Of a stretch of DNA of 21,763 nt, positions 14,236 to 21,763 are shown piece after piece; position 1 is the first letter of the stretch, and the number at the start of each line of letters is the position of its first letter. The translations under genes and the position numbers were made by a program. Source of the stretch: an uncultured Lachnospiraceae bacterium (GTDB lineage: Bacteria; Bacillota; Clostridia; Lachnospirales; Lachnospiraceae); assembly GCA_934371475.1 (NCBI GenBank), contig CAKRNX010000023.1, positions 1 to 21,763 of the forward strand, in the 5' to 3' direction. The notes beneath the pieces are model-generated. The model was not told the DNA's origin. It made no database searches and saw only the letters and a program-made list of their open reading frames with translations.

Positions 14236-14658
14236 ATGAGCAAAGTAGCGGTAGTATACTGGAGCGGAAGTGGAAACACAGAAGAGATGGCAAACAAGGT
14301 AGCAGAAGGCGCAAAGGCAGCCGGAGCTGAAACGGATGTATTTTCTGCAGAAGATTTTTCCGCAGATAAAATGAATGAATATGATGCAGTTGCATTCGGA
14401 TGCCCGGCTATGGGAGACGAAGAACTGGAAGATACCGTATTTGAACCGGTATTTAAAGAGTGCGAGAGTAAATTAAACGGCAAAAAAATCGGCCTGTTCG
14501 GATCCTATGGATGGGGAGACGGCGAATGGATGAGAAACTGGGAGAGCACCTGCAAAGAAGACGGAGCAGTAATGCCTCATGAGTTTGTGATTTGCACAGA
14601 GGCTCCGGATGACGAAGCACAGGCAGCCTGCGAAGAGCTTGGCAAAGCACTGGCTTAA
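14236..14658 (+). CDS. Flavodoxin, short-chain
   Basis: This 140-residue FMN-binding electron carrier has the phosphate-binding loop YWSGSGNTEEMA (8-19), the FGCPAMGDEELED loop around residue 54 and LFGSYGWGDGEWM near 87 for the flavin. It can replace ferredoxin under iron limitation, which fits its place beside the feo genes. The chain is rich in acidic residues. GAGG precedes the ATG at 9 bases. A terminator lies 108 bases downstream. Confidence 0.95.
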   Translation: MSKVAVVYWSGSGNTEEMANKVAEGAKAAGAETDVFSAEDFSADKMNEYDAVAFGCPAMGDEELEDTVFEPVFKECESKLNGKKIGLFGSYGWGDGEWMRNWESTCKEDGAVMPHEFVICTEAPDDEAQAACEELGKALA

Positions 14659-14765
14659 AATCAGCCATAATCTGAGATGAAGTATGTTTCGTGATATGTA
14701 AAATTGAGAGTGCGGAGCACACAACAATTTCTGTAATTGTGCCATAGAGATAGGGCGGTAGAAGG

Positions 14766-14812
14766 ACTGCTGCAGCGAAGATGAGCAATCATTAACGCTG
14801 CGGCAGTTTTTT
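14766..14812 (+). terminator. Terminator of the flavodoxin gene
   Basis: ACTGCTGCAGCG (14766-14777) pairs with CGCTGCGGCAGT (14796-14807), 12 bp with one G-T pair, and ends in six T. The flavodoxin mRNA would have a 3' untranslated region of about 150 bases. Confidence 0.85.
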
Positions 14813-15168
14813 GATGCTAAAGATAAAGCGTGTTTGAACGCCTTATAAACATTTCCGCAGTCTTCAGGCTTCACTTTGCGGTATATGTTCGAATATGCTT
14901 CAGTGTGTTCACTAACCGGGGATCATCGTTTTATACTGACCGAAACGGAGAACAGACTGCGCAGCCTGTCTACAGGGGGAATTACTTTTCCTTATGAGGC
15001 TTGCTGCCAGTATTTCTTTTGAAAAAGCGCAGAGAGACGCTCAAAATACGGAAAAAAATGACAATTTCCAGAAAAAATACAGGGCAATGCGGATGGAAAA
15101 GCATAGAAAATGATAGTGCTATTTTGTGTATATTTACGGAAAGTACCTGAAAAAATACACGAGGATTG
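14813..15168. other. Gene-free spacer before the nickel/acetyl-CoA operon
   Basis: No supported gene is present. It holds repeat core copy 2 (14938-14965) and two 11-base direct repeats GAAAAAATACA at 15071-15081 and 15149-15159. The second ends 10 bases before the -35 element and could be a regulator site. Confidence 0.5.
14938..14965 (+). repeat. 28-bp repeat core, copy 2
   Basis: GACCGAAACGGAG, three variable bases, AGACTGCGCAGC, matching 8623-8650. Resemblance extends a few bases to the left (GTTTT region), but the long hairpin found beside copy 1 is absent here. Confidence 0.6.
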
Positions 15169-15197
15169 TTGAGAAGGGTAAAAATCTATGTTATAAT
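15169..15197 (+). promoter_or_regulatory. Promoter of the nickel/Wood-Ljungdahl operon
   Basis: TTGAGA (15169-15174) and TATAAT (15192-15197) are 17 bases apart, one mismatch from consensus. The leader to the first start codon is about 68 bases. All following genes are in the same direction with short gaps and no strong terminator until the window ends. Confidence 0.8.
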
Positions 15198-15271
15198 AAC
15201 GCAAAAGAATTATGGATTGCTATCTATATTCTTGTCAAAAACTTAACAATGTAAGAAAGGAGAGGCGAATC

Positions 15272-15652
15272 ATGCACTTGATAAAGGACGAAAACGGCAA
15301 CATGGTTGCTCACAGTCATGAGGACGGGCATTCTCATTCCCATAGTCATGAGACAGATCATAGTCATAGTCATGAAGTATCGGGCTGTGCCTCATGCCAG
15401 TCAGATTGCGGACATCATGGACACGATCACAGTCATGCAGCTCCGGAGACGCAAGATCAGATGACAGCGGTGCTGGATTATATGCTGAAACATAACGAAC
15501 ATCATGCTGCGGAACTTGATCAGATGGCGGCAAAACTGCAGGCGGCCGGAAAGTCTGCTGCAGCTGAACAGATAAAAAAAGCAGTAGATGAGTTCCAGAA
15601 AGGCAATCTTTACCTCAGCCTGGCGCTTTCTACAGTGAAAGAAGGTAAGTAA
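15272..15652 (+). CDS. His-rich metal-binding protein, CooJ-like
   Basis: This 126-residue protein has a His-rich N-terminal half (residues 14-55, mostly HSH and HDH repeats, 14 His) with a Cys cluster CASCQSDC (39-46). An alpha-helical C-terminal half (about 62-125) follows, rich in Ala, Lys and Glu and likely to dimerise. It is not a clear sequence homologue that I can name. By its His-rich tail, its length and its place before cooT, it resembles CooJ, the nickel store of Rhodospirillum rubrum, though CooJ has its His cluster at the other end. I infer nickel storage for CODH and ACS. The ATG at 15272 follows AAAGGAGAGG; an upstream in-frame ATG lacks a site. Confidence 0.72.
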   Translation: MHLIKDENGNMVAHSHEDGHSHSHSHETDHSHSHEVSGCASCQSDCGHHGHDHSHAAPETQDQMTAVLDYMLKHNEHHAAELDQMAAKLQAAGKSAAAEQIKKAVDEFQKGNLYLSLALSTVKEGK

Positions 15653-15679
15653 CAGCCTGGGAGACAGGAGGTGATAACG

Positions 15680-15871
15680 ATGTGTCTTTCCACGGTATAC
15701 AGATCTTCCGATCCTGACAGCATTATCATGGAATATGTGAGTAAGATACAGGTAAACGGGGATCAGATCACCCTCACGGATGTGATGGGAGATCAGAAAA
15801 CAATACAGGGGTCACTGACGCTGGCCGATTTGACCGGTGGTGTGGTGAAGATCGACTGTCCGGCAGATTAA
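15680..15871 (+). CDS. cooT: CooT-family nickel-binding protein
   Basis: This 63-residue protein begins MCLSTVY, the mark of CooT, in which Cys2 and the N-terminus bind nickel in a dimer. The rest is a small beta-rich fold (DQITLTDVMGDQKTIQGSL) ending KIDCPAD. CooT helps nickel delivery to CO dehydrogenase. AGGAGGTGA is 8 bases before the ATG, which fixes this start over the upstream GTG at 15671. It follows the His-rich gene by 27 bases, together mirroring the CooT/CooJ pair. Confidence 0.85.
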   Translation: MCLSTVYRSSDPDSIIMEYVSKIQVNGDQITLTDVMGDQKTIQGSLTLADLTGGVVKIDCPAD

Positions 15872-15924
15872 CAGCCTGGCAGCTATCACAATAAATACAT
15901 TAAAGATTATGGAGGTATGCAACA

Positions 15925-16866
15925 ATGGCAAAAGTAAAATTAACTGAAAAAATGAAAGAAAGACAGCTGCTTTCTTTCGAACTGTTCCCGCCCAAGACAG
16001 ACAAAGGTATGGAGAATCTTCCCGGAACAATTGAGCATCTGTGTGAGTTCAAACCGGAATACATTTCATGTACCTACGGTGCAGGCGGCGGAAACGTTGG
16101 ACGTAACCGTGAAGTATGCCAGGAGATCATCAAAGCTGGCACCGTTCCGGTAACTCATTTCACAGTAATCAAGAACACCAAAGAAGGTATCAAAGAGCAG
16201 CTGCAGCAGTACCTGGATGAGGGTGTAGATCATATGCTGGCTCTGCGTGGAGATATTCCTCTGGGCGAGACCACTACCTGCGGTGATTTTGATTATGCAA
16301 CAGATCTGGTTGCTTTCACACGTAAAGAGTTCGGCGATAAATTCGAGATCGCTGTAGCAGGATCACCGGAAGGCCATATTGCATGCCGCAGCCTGGATGC
16401 TGATATCGCTGTTCTGAAAATGAAACAGGACAACGGCGCTGATTATATCATGACTCAGCTCTGCTGGGATATGGAACAGTTCAAGAGATGGATGGACAAG
16501 ATCCGCAACGCTGGTGTTACCATGCCGGTAGACGTAGGTATCATGCCGATCCTGGATCAGGCTGCTACCATTAACATGGCTCTGTCACGTAACGGCTGTG
16601 TAATGGAGAGAGAGCTGGCTAGACTGATCTCCAAATACTGGCTGTTCCCGAATCCGTTCGCAGCAAAAGATGCTGACGGAAAGCCGTTCGATATGTTCTA
16701 TGAGCAGAAGGTAAAAGACTTCAAAGAGGCTGGTATCGAGTACACGATCAAACAGATCGATGCTTACCGTGCTCTGGGCGTAGACGGTATTCATCTGTAT
16801 GCTCTGAATAAATGGCAGGATGTATCCCGCATCATCAAAGAGTCCGGAATGAGAACTCTGGTATAA
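15925..16866 (+). CDS. metF: Methylenetetrahydrofolate reductase, catalytic subunit
   Basis: MetF reduces 5,10-methylene-H4F to 5-methyl-H4F, the last step of the methyl branch of the Wood-Ljungdahl pathway. It shows LSFELFPPKT near the N-terminus with the catalytic Glu (E19), a YGAGGG turn, an LRGDIP segment and IMPILDQA as in other MTHFR flavoproteins, and is 313 residues long. GGAGG sits 8 bases before the ATG. Clostridial acetogens often pair it with an iron-sulfur/zinc subunit MetV; none lies next to it here. Codons such as CGT, GGT and CTG are favoured, a sign of high expression. Confidence 0.95.
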   Translation: MAKVKLTEKMKERQLLSFELFPPKTDKGMENLPGTIEHLCEFKPEYISCTYGAGGGNVGRNREVCQEIIKAGTVPVTHFTVIKNTKEGIKEQLQQYLDEGVDHMLALRGDIPLGETTTCGDFDYATDLVAFTRKEFGDKFEIAVAGSPEGHIACRSLDADIAVLKMKQDNGADYIMTQLCWDMEQFKRWMDKIRNAGVTMPVDVGIMPILDQAATINMALSRNGCVMERELARLISKYWLFPNPFAAKDADGKPFDMFYEQKVKDFKEAGIEYTIKQIDAYRALGVDGIHLYALNKWQDVSRIIKESGMRTLV

Positions 16867-16910
16867 TAGACGAAAATAAATAGACAGAAAGATTAAGGAG
16901 GCGCCGTTTT

Positions 16911-17681
16911 ATGGCACAGACAATTGCTGTTGCAGGCAAAGGCGGAGTGGGTAAGACCACCCTGACAGGACTGATGATTCAGTACCTTGCGGAAAAAGGG
17001 AGAACACCGATCCTGGCAGTAGACGCAGATGCAAATTCCAACCTGAATGAAGTGCTGGGAATAGAAGTGGAGATGACGCTGGGCGAGGTCCGGGAACAGG
17101 TGGAACGGGCGGAGACCAGCAAGGAAAGCCCTGTCCCGGCAGGTATGTCAAAGGCAGACTATATGGAGATTATGTTCCAGCGATGTATCGCGGAGGATGA
17201 TGACTATGATCTTCTGGTGATGGGACGGACTCAGGGAAAAGGATGCTACTGTTTTGTGAATGGCCTTCTGCAGGCACAGGTTCAGAAACTGACGCCAAAT
17301 TATCAGTATGTTGTTGTAGACAATGAAGCCGGTATGGAGCATATCAGCAGAGGGATTCTTCCAAAGGTTGATTATGTGATTCTTGTAAGTGACTGTTCCA
17401 GAAGGGGCGTACAGGCGGCAGGACGAATTGCGGAGCTGACGAAAGAATGTGGAATGACACCGAAAAAGATGGGGCTGATCATTAACAGAGCTCCGGCATC
17501 GGGACTGAGTGAAGGAACACTGGAAGAAGTGAAGAAACAGGGGCTGGATCTGCTGGGAGTCGTACCCCAGAACAACGCAGTTTATGAATATGACTGCGAA
17601 GGAAAGCCTACTGTGGAGCTTCCTGCAGATTCACCGGTGCGCAAGGCGCTTTATCAGGTGATGGAGCAGCTTGGACTGTAG
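16911..17681 (+). CDS. cooC: CooC-type nickel-insertion ATPase, first copy
   Basis: CooC is a MinD-like ATPase that dimerises on nickel and helps nickel enter CODH or acetyl-CoA synthase (where it is called AcsF). The visible marks are a deviant Walker A GKGGVGKTT (9-17), DADAN (38-42), the Ni-binding CxC motif KGCYCFVN (Cys 112 and 114) and VVVDNEAGMEH near 145. It is 256 residues long. The text around CxC (GRTQGKGCYCFVNGLL) differs from the second copy (SGCVCPEHVMLK), so the two may serve different clusters. AAGGAGG precedes the ATG. Confidence 0.93.
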   Translation: MAQTIAVAGKGGVGKTTLTGLMIQYLAEKGRTPILAVDADANSNLNEVLGIEVEMTLGEVREQVERAETSKESPVPAGMSKADYMEIMFQRCIAEDDDYDLLVMGRTQGKGCYCFVNGLLQAQVQKLTPNYQYVVVDNEAGMEHISRGILPKVDYVILVSDCSRRGVQAAGRIAELTKECGMTPKKMGLIINRAPASGLSEGTLEEVKKQGLDLLGVVPQNNAVYEYDCEGKPTVELPADSPVRKALYQVMEQLGL

Positions 17682-17740
17682 AGGGATACCGGTATAGAAC
17701 TGAACAGTATGCGCGCAGTATGCGCGTAGTGCATTTCCAG

Positions 17741-17795
17741 AACAGATTGCGGTGGTATGCCGCAGTCCTGTTTTGGTGTTACAGGACTTTGTTTA
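17741..17795 (+). promoter_or_regulatory. Overlapping alternative hairpins upstream of acsA
   Basis: Hairpin 1 pairs AACAGATTGCGG (17741-17752) with CCGCAGT...CTGTT (17760-17772). Hairpin 2 pairs AGTCCTGT (17764-17771) with ACAGGACT (17781-17788) and ends in TTTGTTT. They share bases 17764-17772, so only one can form. Hairpin 2 resembles a weak terminator and hairpin 1 would prevent it. A tandem 11-base repeat AGTATGCGCG (17706-17726) lies just upstream. Function is inferred; it may tune acsA against cooC. Confidence 0.45.
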
Positions 17796-17815
17796 AATTA
17801 CTAAGGAGGTAAGTA

Positions 17816-19708
17816 ATGGGAGACTTTAAATTGACAACGGTTGAAGAGTTCGAAGCAGCTACCAACCGTTTGCTGGAGACAGGAAAGAAGGTTGGCGCGG
17901 ATGCTTGGCAGTACCGTGTAGCTAATCAGACACCTCACTGTAAATTCGGTGAGAAGGGTATCTGCTGCCGTATCTGTGCAATGGGTCCCTGCCGTATCAC
18001 CCCGAAGGCACCGAGAGGTATCTGCGGATGTGACGCTCACGGTATCGTAGGACGTAACTTCCTGAAATTCACTGCCGGCGGTGCTGCGACTCATTCTGAC
18101 CACGGCCGTGAGATCTGCCATACTCTGTACTGCGCAAAGCCGGAAGGACCTTACAAGGTAAAAGATCCCGAGAAGCTGATCCGCATCGCAAAAGAGTGGG
18201 GCGTTGAGACAGAAGGCAAAGATATCTACGATCTGGCTCATGAGGTGGCTTATCTTGGAATGAGCGAGTACGGTAAAGTATTCGGAACTCAGAATTTCCT
18301 GAAGAGAGCACCGAAGCATACACAGGAAATCTGGGAGAGAGAGGAAATCGCTCCCCGTGCAATTGACCGCGAGGTATCCTGTTCTCTGCATATGGCACAT
18401 ATGGGATGTTCTTCTCTGCCTGAGGCACTGGTACGTCAGTCCCTGAGAGCCGGTCTGTCTGATGGATGGGGCGGTTCCATGGCCGGGACTGAGTTCTCTG
18501 ATGTTCTGTTCGGCACTCCCAAGCCGATCGACACAGAGGCTAACCTTGGCGTTATGAATGTTGAGAACGTAAATATCGTAGTACACGGACATGATCCTTC
18601 ACTGTCTGAGATGATCTGTGAATATGCAGACAGCCCGGAGATGATCGCTTACGCAAAAGAAAAAGGTGCAAAGGGCATCACCATTTCCGGTGTATGCTGT
18701 ACTTCCAACGAGGTAGCAATGCGCCGTGGTATCCCGATGGCAGGTAACTTCCTGCAGCAGGAGAATGTGGTTCTGACGGGTGCCTGCGAGCTGATCGTTG
18801 TTGACGTACAGTGTATTTTCCCGGCATTAGGACCCCTGAGCAAATGCTTCCACACCAAGTTTGTGACAACATCCCCGATCGCTCAGATGCCGGATTCCGA
18901 GTTCATCCGTTTCAGCCCGGAGAGCGCTGCAGAGAATGCAAAAGCAATCGTTAAGATGGCTATTGACAACTTCCAGAACAGAAAACCGGAACTGGTACAC
19001 ATTCCTGATATGAAGCAGAAAGCTACTGTAGGTTATTCCGTAGAAGCAATCGTAAAAGCACTGGATGGCGTAACCAACTCTCAGGTTGATGAGACAGGTA
19101 CTACCAAGCCGCTGATTGAGTGTATCACATCCGGTGTAATCCGCGGTGCTGTTGCTATGGTTGGATGTAACAACCCGAAGGTTCGTCCGGATACCGCTCA
19201 TATTGAGCTGATGAAGAAACTGATCGCCAACGATATTATCGTTGTAGCATCCGGATGTTCCGCTCAGGCTGCTGCAAGAGCAGGACTGATGGACAAGGCT
19301 GCCAAGGATCTGTGCGGCGCCGGTCTGAAGAGAGTATGCGAGCTGGCTGATATTCCGCCGGTACTGCATATGGGATCCTGCGTAGATATTTCACGTATGA
19401 TGATCCTTGTTTCCGAGCTGGCTAAAGATTCCGGACTGAACATTTCTCAGCTGCCGGTTGTAGGCTGTGCTCCGGAGTGGATGTCTGAGAAGGCTGTATC
19501 TATCGGTAACTACGTAGTAGCAACCGGTATTGATACCTTCCTTGGCGTTGACCCGTATGTATCCGGTTCTGATCAGATCGCATCTCTGCTGACCGACGGC
19601 GTAAGAAATTGGGTAGAAGCTGCTTATACAGTAGAGACAGATATCGAGAAGCTTGTTGACAAGATGATCGAGAGAATTGAAGAGAAGAGAGCTGCCATCG
19701 GCATCTGA
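17816..19708 (+). CDS. acsA: Anaerobic Ni,Fe carbon monoxide dehydrogenase (CODH)
   Basis: CODH interconverts CO2 and CO and, with acetyl-CoA synthase, feeds CO to the A-cluster. Every metal ligand expected from the family is visible. D-cluster: Cys 42 and 50. B-cluster: Cys 51, 54, 59 and one of 70/72. C-cluster: His 259 (HGHD), Cys 295, 333, 451, 481 and 522. Acid-base residues His 93 and 96 and Lys 559 also fit. Length is 630 residues, typical of the CooS/AcsA type. AAGGAGG lies 6 bases before the ATG. Codons are strongly biased (CGT, GGT, CTG), which suggests high expression. The symbol cooS is an alternative name. Confidence 0.98.
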   Translation: MGDFKLTTVEEFEAATNRLLETGKKVGADAWQYRVANQTPHCKFGEKGICCRICAMGPCRITPKAPRGICGCDAHGIVGRNFLKFTAGGAATHSDHGREICHTLYCAKPEGPYKVKDPEKLIRIAKEWGVETEGKDIYDLAHEVAYLGMSEYGKVFGTQNFLKRAPKHTQEIWEREEIAPRAIDREVSCSLHMAHMGCSSLPEALVRQSLRAGLSDGWGGSMAGTEFSDVLFGTPKPIDTEANLGVMNVENVNIVVHGHDPSLSEMICEYADSPEMIAYAKEKGAKGITISGVCCTSNEVAMRRGIPMAGNFLQQENVVLTGACELIVVDVQCIFPALGPLSKCFHTKFVTTSPIAQMPDSEFIRFSPESAAENAKAIVKMAIDNFQNRKPELVHIPDMKQKATVGYSVEAIVKALDGVTNSQVDETGTTKPLIECITSGVIRGAVAMVGCNNPKVRPDTAHIELMKKLIANDIIVVASGCSAQAAARAGLMDKAAKDLCGAGLKRVCELADIPPVLHMGSCVDISRMMILVSELAKDSGLNISQLPVVGCAPEWMSEKAVSIGNYVVATGIDTFLGVDPYVSGSDQIASLLTDGVRNWVEAAYTVETDIEKLVDKMIERIEEKRAAIGI

Positions 19709-19746
19709 TCTTCACAGCAGATTAAATATTCGAGGTGACTATCATT

Positions 19747-20514
19747 ATGAAAATTGCAATTACCGGCAAAGGCGGTGTGGGAAAGACCACATTCGCAGCC
19801 ACATTGGCAAGGTTATATGCAGAAGAAGGGAAAAATGTCCTGGCGGCTGATGTGGACCCGGATGCAAACCTTGGACTGGCCCTTGGCTTTTCAGAAGAAG
19901 AACTTAATCAGATCGTTCCCATCTCCAAGATGAGAAAGCTGGTGGAGGAGAGAACCGGAGCCGATGAGTTTAATAAAGTGTTCCGCATCAATCCCAAGGT
20001 AGATGATATCCCTGACAAATATGCAAAAAAATGCAATGGAGTGAAGCTCCTTGTTCTGGGCACGGTAGAGACAGCCAACAGCGGCTGTGTCTGCCCGGAA
20101 CATGTGATGCTGAAGCGGATTATCAATCATCTGATGCTGCGCAGTTCTGACGTGGTAATCATGGATATGGAGGCCGGTCTGGAGCATCTTGGAAGAGGCA
20201 CGACTCAGGGAATGGATCAGTTTATTGTTGTGATCGAGCCCGGTGCCAGGAGTGTGCAGACATACAGGAATGTGAAGCGTCTGGCGGAAGGCCTTGGCGT
20301 GAAACAGGTTGGCGTGGTCGCCAACAAGGTAAGAGGACCTGAAGATGAGGCATTCATTCGAAGCAAGATCCCTGCGGAAGATCTGCTGGGCTTTGTTCAC
20401 CTTCATACAGACGTGATGGATGCGGACCGTCAGGGCAAATCCCCTTATGATTTCAGTCCTGAGGCAGTTGAGGAGATTAAGATAATTAAAGCGCGCATGG
20501 AAGCGTGTAAATGA
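19747..20514 (+). CDS. cooC: CooC-type nickel-insertion ATPase, second copy
   Basis: A second MinD-like ATPase with GKGGVGKT (7-14), DVDPDAN (35-41), the CxC site SGCVCPEH (Cys 114 and 116), MDMEAGLEHLGRG and a C-terminal domain of normal length (255 residues). It has the classical CooC text around CxC and lies between CODH and acetyl-CoA synthase. The ATG at 19747 has GAGGTGA 8 bases upstream; a GTG at 19735 falls inside that site and is rejected. It may act on either enzyme, as AcsF/CooC pairs do in other acetogens. Confidence 0.93.
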   Translation: MKIAITGKGGVGKTTFAATLARLYAEEGKNVLAADVDPDANLGLALGFSEEELNQIVPISKMRKLVEERTGADEFNKVFRINPKVDDIPDKYAKKCNGVKLLVLGTVETANSGCVCPEHVMLKRIINHLMLRSSDVVIMDMEAGLEHLGRGTTQGMDQFIVVIEPGARSVQTYRNVKRLAEGLGVKQVGVVANKVRGPEDEAFIRSKIPAEDLLGFVHLHTDVMDADRQGKSPYDFSPEAVEEIKIIKARMEACK

Positions 20515-20533
20515 TTGATTGGAGGATAAGACA

Positions 20534-21763
20534 TTGACTTTATTTGATGTTATCTTTAAAGGAAATGACGCAGTCTACGGCCTGACAGAACAGGCTATTG
20601 ACAATGCAATTGCGCAGTATGGCGAAGACAAAGCGGTTGCTTTCCCGGATACCGCATACAGCCTGCCCTGCTACTTTGGTGTAACTGGCACCAAGGTTGG
20701 CAACCTGGGAGAGTTAAAGGCTGCTCTGGGCGTAGTAAAGACTCTGATGACCAGAGAGCAGAAACTGAATGACGCATTCATGAGCGGTATTGCAACAGCT
20801 CTGTGTGCTGAGTTTATCGAAGTTCTGAAATATATCGACGGCGCTACACCGTATGAGGCTCCCTGCTATGGCCATCTGGCAGATGCAGTGATCCGTGAGC
20901 TGGGTGTTCCGCTTGTAACAGGAGATATCCCTGGTGTAGCAGTTATCCTTGGCGCAGCTCCAACTGCTCAGGAAGGTGTTGATCTGGTAAAATCCTATCA
21001 GGCACAGGGTATCCTGGTAACACTGGTAGGCGGCATTATTGATCAGTGTGAAGAACTGGGATACAAGACCGGCGCTAACGTTCGTGTGATCCCGCTGGGC
21101 AAAGATGTTACAGCAGTTGTACATGTAGTATCTGTAGCAGTAAGAGCAGCCCTGATCTTTGGTAACATCCAGGGCGGCGATGCAGCAGGTCTGATGAAAT
21201 ACACCATGGAGCGTGTACCGGCATTCGTCAATGCATTCGCTCCGCTGGATGAAGTGATCGTGGCAGCTGGTGCAGGCGCTATCGCACTTGGTTTCCCGGT
21301 AATCACAAACGAAGAAACCTTCAAGGTTCCGAAGAGCCTGATCGTACAGAAAGATGTTTCCAAGTTCAACGCTACTTCACTGGAAGCAAGAGACATTAAG
21401 ATCAAGATTACCAATATTGATATTCCGGTTGCATTCGCATCTGCATTCGAGGGCGAGATCATCCGCCGCGGTGATATGCAGGTTGAGTTCGACGGTTCCC
21501 GTGTGGACTGTGTAGAGCTGGTACAGACCAAGGAAGCTTCAGAGATCGAAGATCATAAGATCGAAGTGATCGGACCGGATATTGATGAGATGCCGGTTGG
21601 TTCCAAGCAGTCCATCGCATATGTGGTAGAAGTTGCTGGTAAGACCATGCAGACTGATTTCGAGCCGGTATTTGAGCGTAAGTTCCACAGCTACCTGAAC
21701 TGCGTAGAAGGTATGATGCACACCGGTCAGCGTGACCTGATCCGTATCCGTATCAGCAAAGAG
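20534..21763 (+). CDS. acsB: Acetyl-CoA synthase (CO-methylating), N-terminal part
   Basis: This is the first 410 codons of acetyl-CoA synthase, which joins CO, a methyl group from the corrinoid protein and CoA on its Ni-Ni-[4Fe4S] A-cluster. The visible part covers the N-terminal CODH-binding domain (TLFDVIFKGNDAVYGLTEQA at the start) and part of the next domain; the A-cluster ligands lie further on, outside the window. The frame is open to the last base. It starts with TTG at 20534, 8 bases after GGAGG, and there is no in-frame ATG nearby. It closes the visible operon, 19 bases after cooC. Confidence 0.95.
   Translation, partial: MTLFDVIFKGNDAVYGLTEQAIDNAIAQYGEDKAVAFPDTAYSLPCYFGVTGTKVGNLGELKAALGVVKTLMTREQKLNDAFMSGIATALCAEFIEVLKYIDGATPYEAPCYGHLADAVIRELGVPLVTGDIPGVAVILGAAPTAQEGVDLVKSYQAQGILVTLVGGIIDQCEELGYKTGANVRVIPLGKDVTAVVHVVSVAVRAALIFGNIQGGDAAGLMKYTMERVPAFVNAFAPLDEVIVAAGAGAIALGFPVITNEETFKVPKSLIVQKDVSKFNATSLEARDIKIKITNIDIPVAFASAFEGEIIRRGDMQVEFDGSRVDCVELVQTKEASEIEDHKIEVIGPDIDEMPVGSKQSIAYVVEVAGKTMQTDFEPVFERKFHSYLNCVEGMMHTGQRDLIRIRISKE

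Noticed and set aside
1..21763. CRISPR array, tRNA, rRNA, transposase or prophage genes
   Set aside because: No regular repeat-spacer pattern, cloverleaf or recognisable mobile-element protein was seen on either strand.

Overview
The window looks like a chromosomal segment of a low-to-mid GC, Gram-positive anaerobe of the Clostridia, most likely an acetogenic Lachnospiraceae (Blautia-like). This rests on the Wood-Ljungdahl genes at the right end, the clostridial der-plsY-gpsA order, the strong GGAGG ribosome binding sites and the use of TTG starts. The species assignment is inference.

Layout. (1) 1-2317: the 3' end of a YfiH/PgeF-type laccase-domain gene converges on a long-form PRPP synthase gene (minus strand) across a shared terminator. 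A 478-bp divergent spacer then holds promoters and one copy of a dispersed hairpin repeat. (2) 2318-5321: a tight housekeeping operon der-plsY-gpsA, closed by a terminator. (3) 5431-8532: a consensus promoter drives a three-gene ABC importer of the TrpX type (binding protein, permease, ATPase), closed by an 18-bp-stem terminator. (4) 8533-8814: a gene-free stretch of palindromes and dispersed repeats. (5) 8815-14812: an iron-acquisition block of DUF2325, feoA, feoA, feoB, a Cys-rich FeoB-associated peptide, a Fur-like regulator, DUF3793 and a flavodoxin. Five copies of an inverted repeat GTTAG-N6-CTAAC lie in its gene-free gaps, which suggests one iron-responsive regulon. Two of the gaps also contain intrinsic terminators upstream of the next gene, so terminated leaders or small RNAs are possible. 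(6) 14813-15168: a repeat-bearing spacer. (7) 15169-21763: from a good promoter, a nickel and one-carbon operon: a His-rich CooJ-like protein, CooT, methylene-H4F reductase (metF), a CooC ATPase, CO dehydrogenase (acsA/cooS), a second CooC, and the start of acetyl-CoA synthase (acsB), which runs off the right edge.

How the parts fit. The right half is a metal-supply and metal-use neighbourhood. Feo brings in Fe(II), and the flavodoxin could replace ferredoxin when iron is short. CooJ-like, CooT and the two CooC proteins would handle nickel for the CODH C-cluster and ACS A-cluster. MetF supplies methyl-H4F and CODH/ACS makes acetyl-CoA. The most original signals are the repeated GTTAG-N6-CTAAC operator, the terminated leaders in front of DUF2325 and feoB, the cysteine-bearing Fur-like protein without a normal Fur C-terminal domain, the acidic insertion in FeoB, and the overlapping alternative hairpins ahead of acsA.
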